Source of the DNA: an uncultured Ruminococcus sp.
GTDB taxonomy: Bacteria > Bacillota > Clostridia > Oscillospirales > Ruminococcaceae
NCBI GenBank assembly: GCA_947175005.1
Contig: CAMWLD010000016.1
Span: 1 to 15,614, forward strand
Reading direction: 5' to 3'
Length of the DNA stretch: 15,614 nt
A program made the position numbers and the translations under genes. This document shows positions 1 through 5,840 of the stretch, in pieces (within the stretch, counting starts at the first letter, position 1; every line of letters begins with the position of its first letter). The notes beneath the pieces are model-generated. The model searched no databases and was not told the origin of the DNA. It was given only the letters and a program-made list of their open reading frames with translations.

Positions 1-2
1 GC

Positions 3-80
3 ACGGGACAGACCGTCCGCATGGCAGAGAAGCAGGGTAAGGAAATTATTAATATATATGTTGACCGGCCGGAAGATTAA
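3..80 (+). CDS. C-terminal end of a SLOG/DUF1273-like protein (partial)
   Basis: The window opens inside a plus-strand reading frame. Its last 25 codons read TGQTVRMAEKQGKEI followed by INIYVDRPED and a TAA stop at 78-80. A Gly-Thr, a 'TVxxAxKxGKEIINI' helix-strand and a short polar tail resemble the end of DUF1273/YpsA-like SLOG (Rossmann-type nucleotide-binding) proteins, where the last strand sits in the same context. This rests on a short stretch only. The gene converges on the minus-strand gene at 163-1404, and the two share the hairpin at 102-135. Confidence 0.45.
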   Translation, partial: TGQTVRMAEKQGKEIINIYVDRPED

Positions 81-101
81 AAATATATTTTCCGACCAAA
101 C

Positions 102-135
102 AAAAAGCCGCCTGTACCGGATTTGGTACAGGCGG
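102..135 (-). terminator. Rho-independent terminator of the 413-residue gene
   Basis: A perfect 11-bp stem (108-118 pairing with 125-135, arms CCGCCTGTACC and GGTACAGGCGG) encloses a 6-nt loop. On the minus strand it is followed at once by C and TTTTT, then GTTT. It lies 27 bases past the stop of the gene at 163-1404. On the plus strand the hairpin is followed only by TCATTATTTA, so it could act weakly in the other direction for the gene ending at 80. Confidence 0.9.
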
Positions 136-162
136 TCATTATTTAATTGATGGATATAAACC

Positions 163-1404
163 CTATCCTTTAAGCTCACTGATTATCTCATTTTTAATTT
201 TCTCGACAACCTCGTCAAGGTCGATCATATCCGCAGCCATTTGGGCAATGGTATCGTTGTCGACATCAATATTCTCCGATATAGCAGCGGACAAAGCCCC
301 CATATCAAGATTTTCCGCAATCGCCTCTGCCAGCGCACTCATGCTTAGACTTTCGGTGATCGCCGAAATGATCTCCTCCGAGCGGAGATTTTCCGCCACA
401 ACGTCAGAGATAAGACGAGCCGTTTCCGAAGGGTCAATGAGGTCTGCGGGAGCTGTAATTGCCGTTGGCGCCGTCGGAGCTTTACCCATGGGCTTTTCCG
501 ATCGGTGCTTTTTCATCAGATTTGCCGTGGAATACCACTGATTAGTCGGCCAGCCGTCCTCAAAAATAATATTATGCCTCTGAGGACGTTCCTCTGCAAA
601 CGGGTCAAGGCTTTCGGGCAGGTCTGCATAATACTCGGGGGCTTTCGCCTCCATTACCGCCATAGGCGCATTTTGGGAAACAAACCGCAGCTGCACAAAA
701 TCCTTATCCCCCGTTTTAAAGGGAACTGAGTAAAGTTCCCAGCCATTGCAGCGTTTGAGAGGCTTTATATAGCCTCTGTTGAGCTTATAGCAAAGCTTGT
801 TGTCCCAATCGGTCAGGGGCATATTAACAGGGTCGTCGGTGAAAATTATATGGAGCTGGCAAACCTCGTTATAACGGTCGTTTTCTCCGCCGTTGAGCCA
901 AAAAACAAACCTGTACTCGGTGTTCTTTTCCAGCACCTCCACGCCGTTGGTTATCTCGCACCATGCCCCGTTCCACGAACCCGTGGAAAGCACGTCCGTC
1001 ATTTCCCCGTCCCCGCCAAAAGGGTCGGGAATTGAAAAACGTTCAAATATTGTGGTTCGCTGTACATCCGGGTGCTTTTTCCATTTCTTCGGCTTCAGGT
1101 AAACGTAATTTACGCTGCCTGCTTCAAGGGATTCCCGGGTTTTTTCGGTGTTTATATTAATATTATCCATCATATTATCCTCCGTATTATCACACGTCGG
1201 ACAGCCATTCAGACGGATCGTATTGTCGGTCACAAAAACTGCCCGACTTTTTTTAACAAGGCCTTTAGCCCTTTTTGGGTATGTTCTGCCAATTTCCTTT
1301 CCGTCCTCGGAAAGAACAGTGACGGTTCTGCTGTCAGAAGCAAGAGAATCAGAAGCAAGAGGCAAGATTTCCTCTGACCTGTTGTTTTTTTTAATGGGTG
1401 TCAT
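163..1404 (-). CDS. Hypothetical protein: KRAKGLVKK-type N-terminal domain, beta-rich middle, repetitive helical tail
   Basis: This is a 413-residue protein of unknown function. Residues 27-68 hold a compact domain (VTVLSEDGKEIGRTYPKRAK, then GLVKKSRAVFVTDNTIRL) of a kind I have seen at the N-terminus of Ruminococcaceae proteins. Residues about 97-255 are rich in aromatics and alternating strands (WNGAWCEI, YRFVFWLNGG, WELYSVPF, FVQLRFVS), which suggests a jelly-roll or carbohydrate-binding-like fold. Residues about 300-325 are a Pro/Ala/Thr linker. Residues 325-413 are a repetitive acidic helical tail with motifs like 'LAEAIAENLDM' and 'LSAAISENIDV'. There is no signal peptide or membrane span. 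The ATG at 1404 has GGGAG about 10 bases upstream. Residues 13-25 (LPLASDSLASDS) are simply the dispersed heptad repeat read as protein, so the ancestral start was probably nearer residue 27; a TTG at codon 14 is an alternative. Promoter at 1589-1618, terminator at 102-135: a single-gene unit. Confidence 0.8.
   Translation of the reverse strand: MTPIKKNNRSEEILPLASDSLASDSRTVTVLSEDGKEIGRTYPKRAKGLVKKSRAVFVTDNTIRLNGCPTCDNTEDNMMDNININTEKTRESLEAGSVNYVYLKPKKWKKHPDVQRTTIFERFSIPDPFGGDGEMTDVLSTGSWNGAWCEITNGVEVLEKNTEYRFVFWLNGGENDRYNEVCQLHIIFTDDPVNMPLTDWDNKLCYKLNRGYIKPLKRCNGWELYSVPFKTGDKDFVQLRFVSQNAPMAVMEAKAPEYYADLPESLDPFAEERPQRHNIIFEDGWPTNQWYSTANLMKKHRSEKPMGKAPTAPTAITAPADLIDPSETARLISDVVAENLRSEEIISAITESLSMSALAEAIAENLDMGALSAAISENIDVDNDTIAQMAADMIDLDEVVEKIKNEIISELKG
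1331..1381 (-). repeat. Heptad-repeat element, copy 1 (inside a coding region)
   Basis: On the plus strand this begins CTGTCAGAAGCAAGA, has AGAAGCAAGAGGCAAGA in its middle and ends CTGACCTG. It shares the 7-base GAAGCAA/GAGGCAA units, the TCAGAAG linker and the terminal CCTG with the other four copies. It lies within the first 26 codons of the 413-residue gene and is translated as LPLASDSLASDS. Confidence 0.85.
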
Positions 1405-1572
1405 CCCCTTTTTTCTCCCGTTTCATGTAAAATTTGCATACGTTTTTTGTAATGGGTGTGCTGTTAGAAGCAAGAAAATCAGAGGCAAGAAGCAAGAAGT
1501 TATTCTCCTGTCTGTTTTCTTGTTCCAAACTTATTTGCATACGTTTTTGCATACGTTTTTTGTTATGGGTGT
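1394..1572 (-). repeat. Nested direct duplications in the leader of the 413-residue gene
   Basis: The octamer ATGGGTGT (plus strand) occurs at 1394-1401, 1452-1459 and 1565-1572, each preceded by a T-run. The decamer TTTGCATACG occurs at 1433-1442, 1534-1543 and 1546-1555, the last two as a 12-base tandem. Each long block carries a heptad element (1331-1381 and 1461-1510), so the pattern looks like an ancient duplication of [ACACCCAT + spacer + heptad element]. The whole segment lies between the promoter and the start codon, so it is a 5' leader of about 175 nt. No good ribosome binding site for a leader peptide is visible. Confidence 0.75.
1461..1510 (-). repeat. Heptad-repeat element, copy 2 (in a 5' leader)
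   Basis: The plus strand reads CTGTTAGAAGCAAGA, then AATCAGAGGCAAGAAGCAAG, then AAGTTATTCTCCTG. It has the same layout as the other copies: one heptad, a short linker, two to three tandem heptads, and CCTG about 10 bases beyond. It lies in the untranslated leader downstream of the promoter at 1589-1618. Confidence 0.85.
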
Positions 1573-1588
1573 CTTCCCCTGCAAGTTT

Positions 1589-1618
1589 ATTATAACATAC
1601 GCCCCGAGAATTTGTCAA
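1589..1618 (-). promoter_or_regulatory. Sigma-A promoter with extended -10, for the 413-residue gene
   Basis: Read on the minus strand, TTGACA (1613-1618) and TATAAT (1589-1594) are separated by 18 bases. A TGT directly before the -10 gives an extended -10 element. Both hexamers are perfect consensus. The predicted transcript starts near 1582, leaving a leader of about 175 nt before the ATG at 1404. The promoter begins just 10 bases after the stop codon of the nucleoside phosphorylase gene, so there is no room for a terminator between them. Confidence 0.9.
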
Positions 1619-1628
1619 GAGCATTTAC

Positions 1629-2390
1629 TCAAATTATTTCAACCAGACTTTTGCAAAGCATGACAAGGTCATAGCGAATACCCTTGCGGCTGCGCCAGCC
1701 TCTTTTGTCCCACTCTTCCCCGGAAACATCATCTCCGCCGTATATCAGCGCCCCATAGTCAAACCCTCTGAACTTGGCAACAGCAATACAGCCTGCCTGT
1801 TCCATTTCCACAATTTTAGCCCCCTCCGACTTTCTTTTGGCTATCCTGTCGGCGGTCTCCCTGAATACAGCGTCTGTCGTCCAGGTAAGCCCCTTTATGT
1901 AGGGAACAGATTTTTCCGATAAATATCCCGTGATTTTATCCGTGACCTTGGGGTCTGTGCAAATGTATTTTGAGGGCTTTATGTAATGATAGGAAAAGCC
2001 CTCGTCCCGTATTGCACCCTCTACTACAAGTATCTGCCCCACCGCAATGTCCCTGTCAAGCACTCCACCGCCCCCGCAGAACATTACCTTTGTTATCCCC
2101 ATAGAACTGAACAAGTCAAGATTGCCACCGCATGAGGGACACCCCACAAACCCCAATGTTATAAGCACATCGGAATTTGCAAAGCGGTACACATAAACAA
2201 CATTCTCGCCGCCAATGGTTCTCTCAAGGCTTATTTTCCCCTCCGCCTCCAGCTTCTCCAGAACCTCGGGAAAAAATGTAATTATCATCTTGTTTGTATC
2301 AAAAGGTTTTGCCGCAAAATTCGTGGGGTTAAGCGTTGCTGTCTTAGCGTCGTCAAATTCCAGTATGGGGTATTCGTTTTCGGTCATCAT
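1629..2390 (-). CDS. Nucleoside phosphorylase (PNP/UDP family), likely uridine phosphorylase-like
   Basis: Phosphorolytic cleavage of a nucleoside to base plus (deoxy)ribose-1-phosphate is expected; the acting substrate cannot be read from sequence. The 253-residue length fits the family. It shows the glycine-rich core ITLGFVGCPSCGGNLDLF, then CGGGGVLDRDIAVGQILVV, the Tyr/His segment 'GFSYHYI', and the diagnostic VEMEQAG, whose Glu-Met-Glu contacts the ribose in the family. 'YGGDDVSGEEWDKRGW' near the end resembles clostridial uridine phosphorylase-like members. The frame can be opened further to a GTG at 2399, but GGTGA sits 5 bases before the ATG at 2390, so I start there; the ATG at 2387 is also possible. 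It overlaps the preceding gene by 38 bases, pointing to translational coupling. Cytidine deaminase lies three genes upstream, which fits pyrimidine salvage. Confidence 0.85.
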   Translation of the reverse strand: MMTENEYPILEFDDAKTATLNPTNFAAKPFDTNKMIITFFPEVLEKLEAEGKISLERTIGGENVVYVYRFANSDVLITLGFVGCPSCGGNLDLFSSMGITKVMFCGGGGVLDRDIAVGQILVVEGAIRDEGFSYHYIKPSKYICTDPKVTDKITGYLSEKSVPYIKGLTWTTDAVFRETADRIAKRKSEGAKIVEMEQAGCIAVAKFRGFDYGALIYGGDDVSGEEWDKRGWRSRKGIRYDLVMLCKSLVEII

Positions 2391-2841
2391 GATTTTCACC
2401 TTTTTCTTTTATTTTCGCTATAGCATTCAGCGCAATTTTATTATCCGCCTCACGTTCAATAATTTTTTCCGCTGCCCTCAACGCCTCGTCATCATCAATA
2501 AGCTTTTCGGGAACGCTCCAAAAAAACAGCAGCATATCCAAATAATCCAAATTATCCGTATCATTATCGTACAGCCGCCGCAAATGATAAAGCGCCGCAG
2601 AATAAGCCCCCTCTATATAGGTAAACACATGAAGCATAAGCTCTTCTGCCGCCTCATGGTAAGACCTGTCACCCTCCGTAAGATAACAGGCAAATGTATA
2701 CACGATAATGCTTTCCGTGTCATACCCCGCCTGTAAGATCGTTTCCTTGCGCTTGTCGACAGGCAGCTTGTCTATTTCCCTCTTTGCCTTTTCAAAATCT
2801 TGTTTCAATAAGCCGTCAATAAAATCCTCATATGAAAACAT
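2353..2841 (-). CDS. Hypothetical alpha-helical protein (162 residues)
   Basis: I do not recognise a family. The protein is predicted soluble and almost entirely helical, with regularly spaced Ala/Leu/Tyr-rich helices (HEAAEELMLHVFTYIEGAYS, AALYHLRRLYDNDTDNLDYL) in the style of TPR- or Sel1-like helical hairpins and of some small immunity proteins. The first residues, MFSYEDFIDGLLKQDFEKAK, form an amphipathic helix. GCGGGGGAT lies upstream of the ATG at 2841. It starts 17 bases after the stop of the membrane-protein gene and its last 12 codons overlap the phosphorylase gene, so it belongs to the mrr run. The polar tail (KEKGENHDDRKRIPHTGI) is encoded in this overlap and may not be conserved. 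Confidence 0.75.
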   Translation of the reverse strand: MFSYEDFIDGLLKQDFEKAKREIDKLPVDKRKETILQAGYDTESIIVYTFACYLTEGDRSYHEAAEELMLHVFTYIEGAYSAALYHLRRLYDNDTDNLDYLDMLLFFWSVPEKLIDDDEALRAAEKIIEREADNKIALNAIAKIKEKGENHDDRKRIPHTGI

Positions 2842-2858
2842 AGCCCGAATCCCCCGCT

Positions 2859-3473
2859 TCAGTCAATAAATTTCACCCTTAACGTTTTAACGCTGTCTGC
2901 CGTGACAAAGGTTCTGTAGGTTATATCCACATATTCCTCCGTCCATTCCATTTTGTAATGTCCGCAGTTTGTCTCGCCGTCATCGGTGGTAAACATATCT
3001 ATGGGCACAGCCTCGTTATTTTCCATTATCTGATATATTTCTGCCCGCCCGTCCATTAAAAAAGCCGATTCCTCAATAACAATAGTGTGACTGCCGTCGG
3101 TGAACATATACCATTCGGGATAATTCGGCCACAGCCCGTCTGACGGCAGCACAACGAGAAATAACAATACTCCGCAAAAAAATCCCGTCAAAATCTTTGC
3201 CCCCGCATTTATCACGGTATTGAATACCCCACGCTTTTCCTTTATGCTCAAAACAATTTCGACTATAGTCAGCGCAATAAACCAAACGCCGCTAAGCGGG
3301 AAAAAAATGGCGCAGGCTTCTGCAAAATCATCACGTTTAGAATGTGTCACAATTTCGTTGCCCTCATATGTATATGACACGCCCGAGGGCTGCCCGAGAG
3401 CTATCACAAAGAGCAGCACCGATAATATAACAAAGGCGACAGTCAGTATTTTAAGCAGCTTTCGTTTGTTCAT
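2859..3473 (-). CDS. Hypothetical membrane protein with three transmembrane helices
   Basis: A 204-residue protein of unknown function. Hydrophobic spans lie at about residues 8-26 (after the positive MNKRKLLK), 54-77 and 86-110. They are followed by a soluble domain of about 95 residues (111-204) rich in strands and acidic residues (EWYMFTDGSHTIVIEESAFL, ETNCGHYKMEW). By the positive-inside rule this C-terminal domain is probably outside. The frame can be extended to a TTG nine codons earlier, but GGGAGG stands 8 bases before the ATG at 3473, which I therefore chose. The gene begins 33 bases after the mrr stop, with no terminator between. Confidence 0.8.
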   Translation of the reverse strand: MNKRKLLKILTVAFVILSVLLFVIALGQPSGVSYTYEGNEIVTHSKRDDFAEACAIFFPLSGVWFIALTIVEIVLSIKEKRGVFNTVINAGAKILTGFFCGVLLFLVVLPSDGLWPNYPEWYMFTDGSHTIVIEESAFLMDGRAEIYQIMENNEAVPIDMFTTDDGETNCGHYKMEWTEEYVDITYRTFVTADSVKTLRVKFID

Positions 3474-3506
3474 TCCGATTTCCTCCCTTGTCAGCCCCAA
3501 AAAAAT

Positions 3507-4436
3507 TTACATATACTCATCAAAGAAATCCGAGTCTATCCTCTTTATGCTGTATGTGGCAACGGTCGATACTCCAAGGTCATATTCTATCATAAGTTTT
3601 GCAAGCATTTGTCCGTTCACCAGAACTATTTTGCTGTGCAGCTGCTTTGCGGCATATTCCGCTGCCTCCTTTGAAAATTTTGCCGTAGTGATGAATATTC
3701 CCTTTGAAGCCCCCTGCCCCGCCAGCGCTCCCAAAAATTTCTGAACCTCGGGACGTCCCACAACGCTGTCGGTTTTCCATTGCTTTGCCTGTATGTAAAT
3801 TGAATCAAAGCCGAACTTGTCTGCACTGACTATCCCGTCAATGCCCTCATCCCCCGATTTTACCGTAACAGCCTCGGCGTTTTCCTCCATCTTGCCGTAT
3901 CCCATAGCAATAAGCAGCCTTACCACCAGCCGCTCAAATTCGTAGGGAGACATTTTCATTATCTCCGCCATAAGCTCATCCGCCAGCTCGCTGTTAAGCT
4001 CATTCAAAGCATTTTCTATCTGCTCCTGCGGACTTTCGCTTTTGATCTCGTCCGAAGGCACACTTTCGCTTTCATCCGACGGCCCTTGTTTTTTTGCCTT
4101 GCCGTAAAATTCATTGAAAGAATCGAATTTTTTCAAATACTTCAGCGTTACACACTCTGCACCTTGTTCATAGGCTGCCGCACCCGCCTCAGTCAGAATA
4201 TACTGTCCCTTCTGAGTATTTTCTATAAGTCCCGCCTTTTTCAGATATGTCCGTGCCCAAGCTATTCGGTGACGGTATTTGGGAATACCTCTTGATGTGG
4301 TCTCGGTCTTGTCGGCGTCGCTCAAGTCCGCCCGATTTGCACAGTATTCACAAATGTCTTTGGAACTGTGGATGCCCTTATCACCCAAACAGTCGATAAT
4401 AAGAGGCATAAATTCATAAAATTTAGGTACTGCCAT
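3507..4436 (-). CDS. mrr: Mrr-type restriction endonuclease
   Basis: A type IV, modification-dependent restriction enzyme of 309 residues, the usual size for Mrr. Residues 1-90 form the Mrr N-terminal winged-helix domain (MAVPKFYEFMPLIIDCLGDK and ILTEAGAAAYE are typical). Residues about 115-150 are a charged Ser/Glu linker. Residues about 155-285 are the catalytic PD-(D/E)xK domain: FERLVVRLLIAMGYG, then GDEGIDGIV (Asp200), then IYIQAKQW with the Gln-Ala-Lys (216-218) that replaces ExK in Mrr proteins. All expected catalytic residues are present. I place the start at the ATG at 4436 because GAGGAAATAC precedes it; the ATG four codons earlier would itself lie against AAAGG. Its own promoter is at 4462-4491. 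It leads a run of four minus-strand genes. Confidence 0.92.
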   Translation of the reverse strand: MAVPKFYEFMPLIIDCLGDKGIHSSKDICEYCANRADLSDADKTETTSRGIPKYRHRIAWARTYLKKAGLIENTQKGQYILTEAGAAAYEQGAECVTLKYLKKFDSFNEFYGKAKKQGPSDESESVPSDEIKSESPQEQIENALNELNSELADELMAEIMKMSPYEFERLVVRLLIAMGYGKMEENAEAVTVKSGDEGIDGIVSADKFGFDSIYIQAKQWKTDSVVGRPEVQKFLGALAGQGASKGIFITTAKFSKEAAEYAAKQLHSKIVLVNGQMLAKLMIEYDLGVSTVATYSIKRIDSDFFDEYM

Positions 4437-4461
4437 GTATTTCCTCATCCTTTATATATTA

Positions 4462-4491
4462 ATTATAGATCAATCACTTATATTATCTCAA
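4462..4491 (-). promoter_or_regulatory. Predicted sigma-A promoter of the mrr run
   Basis: On the minus strand, TTGAGA (4486-4491) and TATAAT (4462-4467) are 18 bases apart, 26 bases before the mrr start codon. The -35 box overlaps the last codons of the cytidine deaminase gene, so mrr can be transcribed independently of cdd even though the genes are only 46 bases apart. Confidence 0.7.
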
Positions 4492-4905
4492 CTTAAATCC
4501 TCTCGGCAGCAATTCCTCAATAGGGTGGGACACGATAGTCCCCGACTTTTCCCGCATAATAATGCAAAATCCATCCTCCGCAAACTCGCTCATAAACTGC
4601 AAACATATCCCGCAGGGATAAGTAAGCCCGCCCCCCGCATTGGCAACAGCCGCCGCCCTGAATTTCAAAGCCCCCTCGGAAACTGCCTTTACCGCCGCAG
4701 TCCTCTCCGCGCAAATGCAGCAGCCGTAAGAACCGTTCTCCACATTGCAGCCCGTGAACACTCTGCCGTCGTCGGACAGTATCGCAGCCCCTACCTTAAA
4801 GCCAGAATAAGGCGCATATGCCCTCTCGCTCATTTCCTCCGCCGTCCGCATAAGCTGGGCCTCGCCTTGGGCGGTTAGCTCCACGCTTGCTTTTTTCTTC
4901 GCCAT
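4483..4905 (-). CDS. cdd: Cytidine deaminase
   Basis: Converts cytidine and deoxycytidine to uridine and deoxyuridine using a bound zinc. The 140-residue length is that of the homotetrameric bacterial type. The N-terminal YAPYSGFKVGAAI motif, the CNVENGSYG substrate loop, the CAERTA motif (Cys65 as zinc ligand, Glu67 as proton shuttle) and PCGICLQ (Cys98 and Cys101 as zinc ligands) are all present; the common Arg of PCGxCRQ is Leu here. The frame is open 41 codons upstream, but AAGGAG 9-10 bases before the ATG at 4905 and the family N-terminus fix the start. A perfect palindrome (4993-5025) lies about 90 bases upstream. A clear promoter was not found, so it may be read from ppa. Confidence 0.93.
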   Translation of the reverse strand: MAKKKASVELTAQGEAQLMRTAEEMSERAYAPYSGFKVGAAILSDDGRVFTGCNVENGSYGCCICAERTAAVKAVSEGALKFRAAAVANAGGGLTYPCGICLQFMSEFAEDGFCIIMREKSGTIVSHPIEELLPRGFKLR

Positions 4906-4992
4906 ATTCCGCACGCTCCTTTCCTTGATATTTATAAGCAAACGCCAATCAAACGCTTTTAAAAATATTTTAATTTTACCAATGTAAACGGC

Positions 4993-5025
4993 GTTATTTC
5001 CTCCGCCTGCGGCGGAGGAAATAAC
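4993..5025. repeat. Perfect 15-bp inverted repeat with a 3-nt loop
   Basis: The arms are GTTATTTCCTCCGCC (4993-5007) and its exact complement (5011-5025), with TGC between. It lies between ppa (ending at 5100) and cdd (starting at 4905). Neither strand has a T-run after the stem, so it is not a classical terminator. One arm carries GGAGG and the other CCTCC, so the RNA hairpin would hide a Shine-Dalgarno-like sequence, but no start codon follows at the right distance. Confidence 0.85.
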
Positions 5026-5042
5026 CATAATCGGCAGTTCTT

Positions 5043-5066
5043 TAAAACAGCGGTTTTCCCCCGCTT
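5043..5066 (-). terminator. Weak candidate terminator after ppa
   Basis: On the minus strand AGCGG and CCGCT (5061-5065 with 5049-5053) flank a 7-nt purine-rich loop and are followed by GTTTT. The stem has only 5 bp and the T-run is short. An upstream AAAGCGGT could compete for the same CCGCT. It lies 34 bases past the ppa stop. Confidence 0.25.
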
Positions 5067-5099
5067 TATAAACCGAAAGAATACCGCTTTGTAAATATA

Positions 5100-5681
5100 T
5101 TAAACTTCAGCCTTTTCCCGTGGTATCTCGGGAGCTTTTTCCTTTACCTTTCCCTTGCAGAATGCGTCAATGTAACGGTCAATGCACTTGTCAACGATCT
5201 GCACAGCCGCATTTCTGTCCTTTATCTCGTCAATGGAAGTCTCCTTCCCCTCCAGCTGCTTGTAAACACGGAAGAAATGGGACATCTCATCAAAAATATG
5301 CCTGGGCAGCTCGCTTATGTCCTTGTATGTATTGTAGGTGGGGTCGTTGGCGGGAATGGCGATTATCTTGTCGTCGGGCGCACCGTTGTCCAGCATGGAA
5401 ATTACCCCGATAGGATAAGTCCTTACCAGCGCCAGCGATTCGATAGGCTCGGAGCAAAGCACCAGCACATCAAGAGGGTCGCCGTCCTCCGCATAGGTGC
5501 GCGGGATAAAGCCGTAATTCGCAGGGTAATGAGTAGAAGTGTACAAAACCCTGTCCAGACGCAGAAGTCCCGTTTTCTTGTCCAGTTCATACTTCATCTT
5601 GCTGCCCTTGGGGATCTCGATTACCGAGTAGAAATTATCCCTCGTGATTCTGTCCGGCTCAATATCATGCCAAATGTTCAT
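5100..5681 (-). CDS. ppa: Inorganic pyrophosphatase, family I
   Basis: Soluble, Mg-dependent enzyme that hydrolyses pyrophosphate to two phosphates and so pulls biosynthetic reactions forward. The 193-residue length suits prokaryotic family I. It shows EIPKGSKMKYE (residues 22-32), RVLYTSTHYPANYGFIPRT (44-62) and the signature EDGDPLDVLV with metal-binding Asp66, Asp68 and Asp71, followed by the DDK at 103-105. The frame is open 29 codons further up, but that stretch is only the heptad repeat read as protein. AAGGAG 11 bases before the ATG at 5681, and the family N-terminus (MNIWHDI), set the start. The gene follows the MoxR gene by 159 bases; no convincing promoter is visible there. Confidence 0.94.
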   Translation of the reverse strand: MNIWHDIEPDRITRDNFYSVIEIPKGSKMKYELDKKTGLLRLDRVLYTSTHYPANYGFIPRTYAEDGDPLDVLVLCSEPIESLALVRTYPIGVISMLDNGAPDDKIIAIPANDPTYNTYKDISELPRHIFDEMSHFFRVYKQLEGKETSIDEIKDRNAAVQIVDKCIDRYIDAFCKGKVKEKAPEIPREKAEV

Positions 5682-5698
5682 AATAAAAACAACTCCTT

Positions 5699-5747
5699 CT
5701 ATCAGAGGCAAGAGGTCAGAAGCAAGAGGCAAGAAGATAAGCCCCTG
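5699..5747 (-). repeat. Heptad-repeat element, copy 3 (against the ppa ribosome binding site)
   Basis: The plus strand reads CTATCAGAGGCAAGAGGTCA, then GAAGCAAGAGGCAAGAAG, then ATAAGCCCCTG. The layout and orientation match the other copies. Its left end lies at the AGAAGGAG that serves as the ppa ribosome binding site, so the ppa mRNA leader carries the pyrimidine-rich strand of the element. Confidence 0.88.
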
Positions 5748-5840
5748 CACATTTACACACTGCCTCAAATTTTTTTAAAATTTTCCGCCCTATCAAGCGA
5801 CCGCAAAAATCAAGCAAGCCGCACAACTCATTATTAATTA

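Noticed and set aside
1331..1510. CRISPR array from the regularly repeated heptads
   Set aside because: Units are 7 bases, spacers are not unique 30-mers, and there are no cas genes.
1391..1624. A 77-codon minus-strand frame in front of the 413-residue gene
   Set aside because: Its start lies upstream of the perfect promoter at 1589-1618, so it would not be on that transcript in full. It has no ribosome binding site and consists of translated repeats.
5682..5768. N-terminal extension of ppa upstream of the ATG at 5681
   Set aside because: It is the heptad repeat read as protein. The family N-terminus and an AAGGAG site place the start at 5681. The same argument removes the MoxR extension at 6798-6836.
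5277..5837. A 186-codon plus-strand open frame opposite ppa
   Set aside because: Antisense to a well-recognised pyrophosphatase, and its end is made of the heptad repeat (RQEVRSKRQE). No ribosome binding site.
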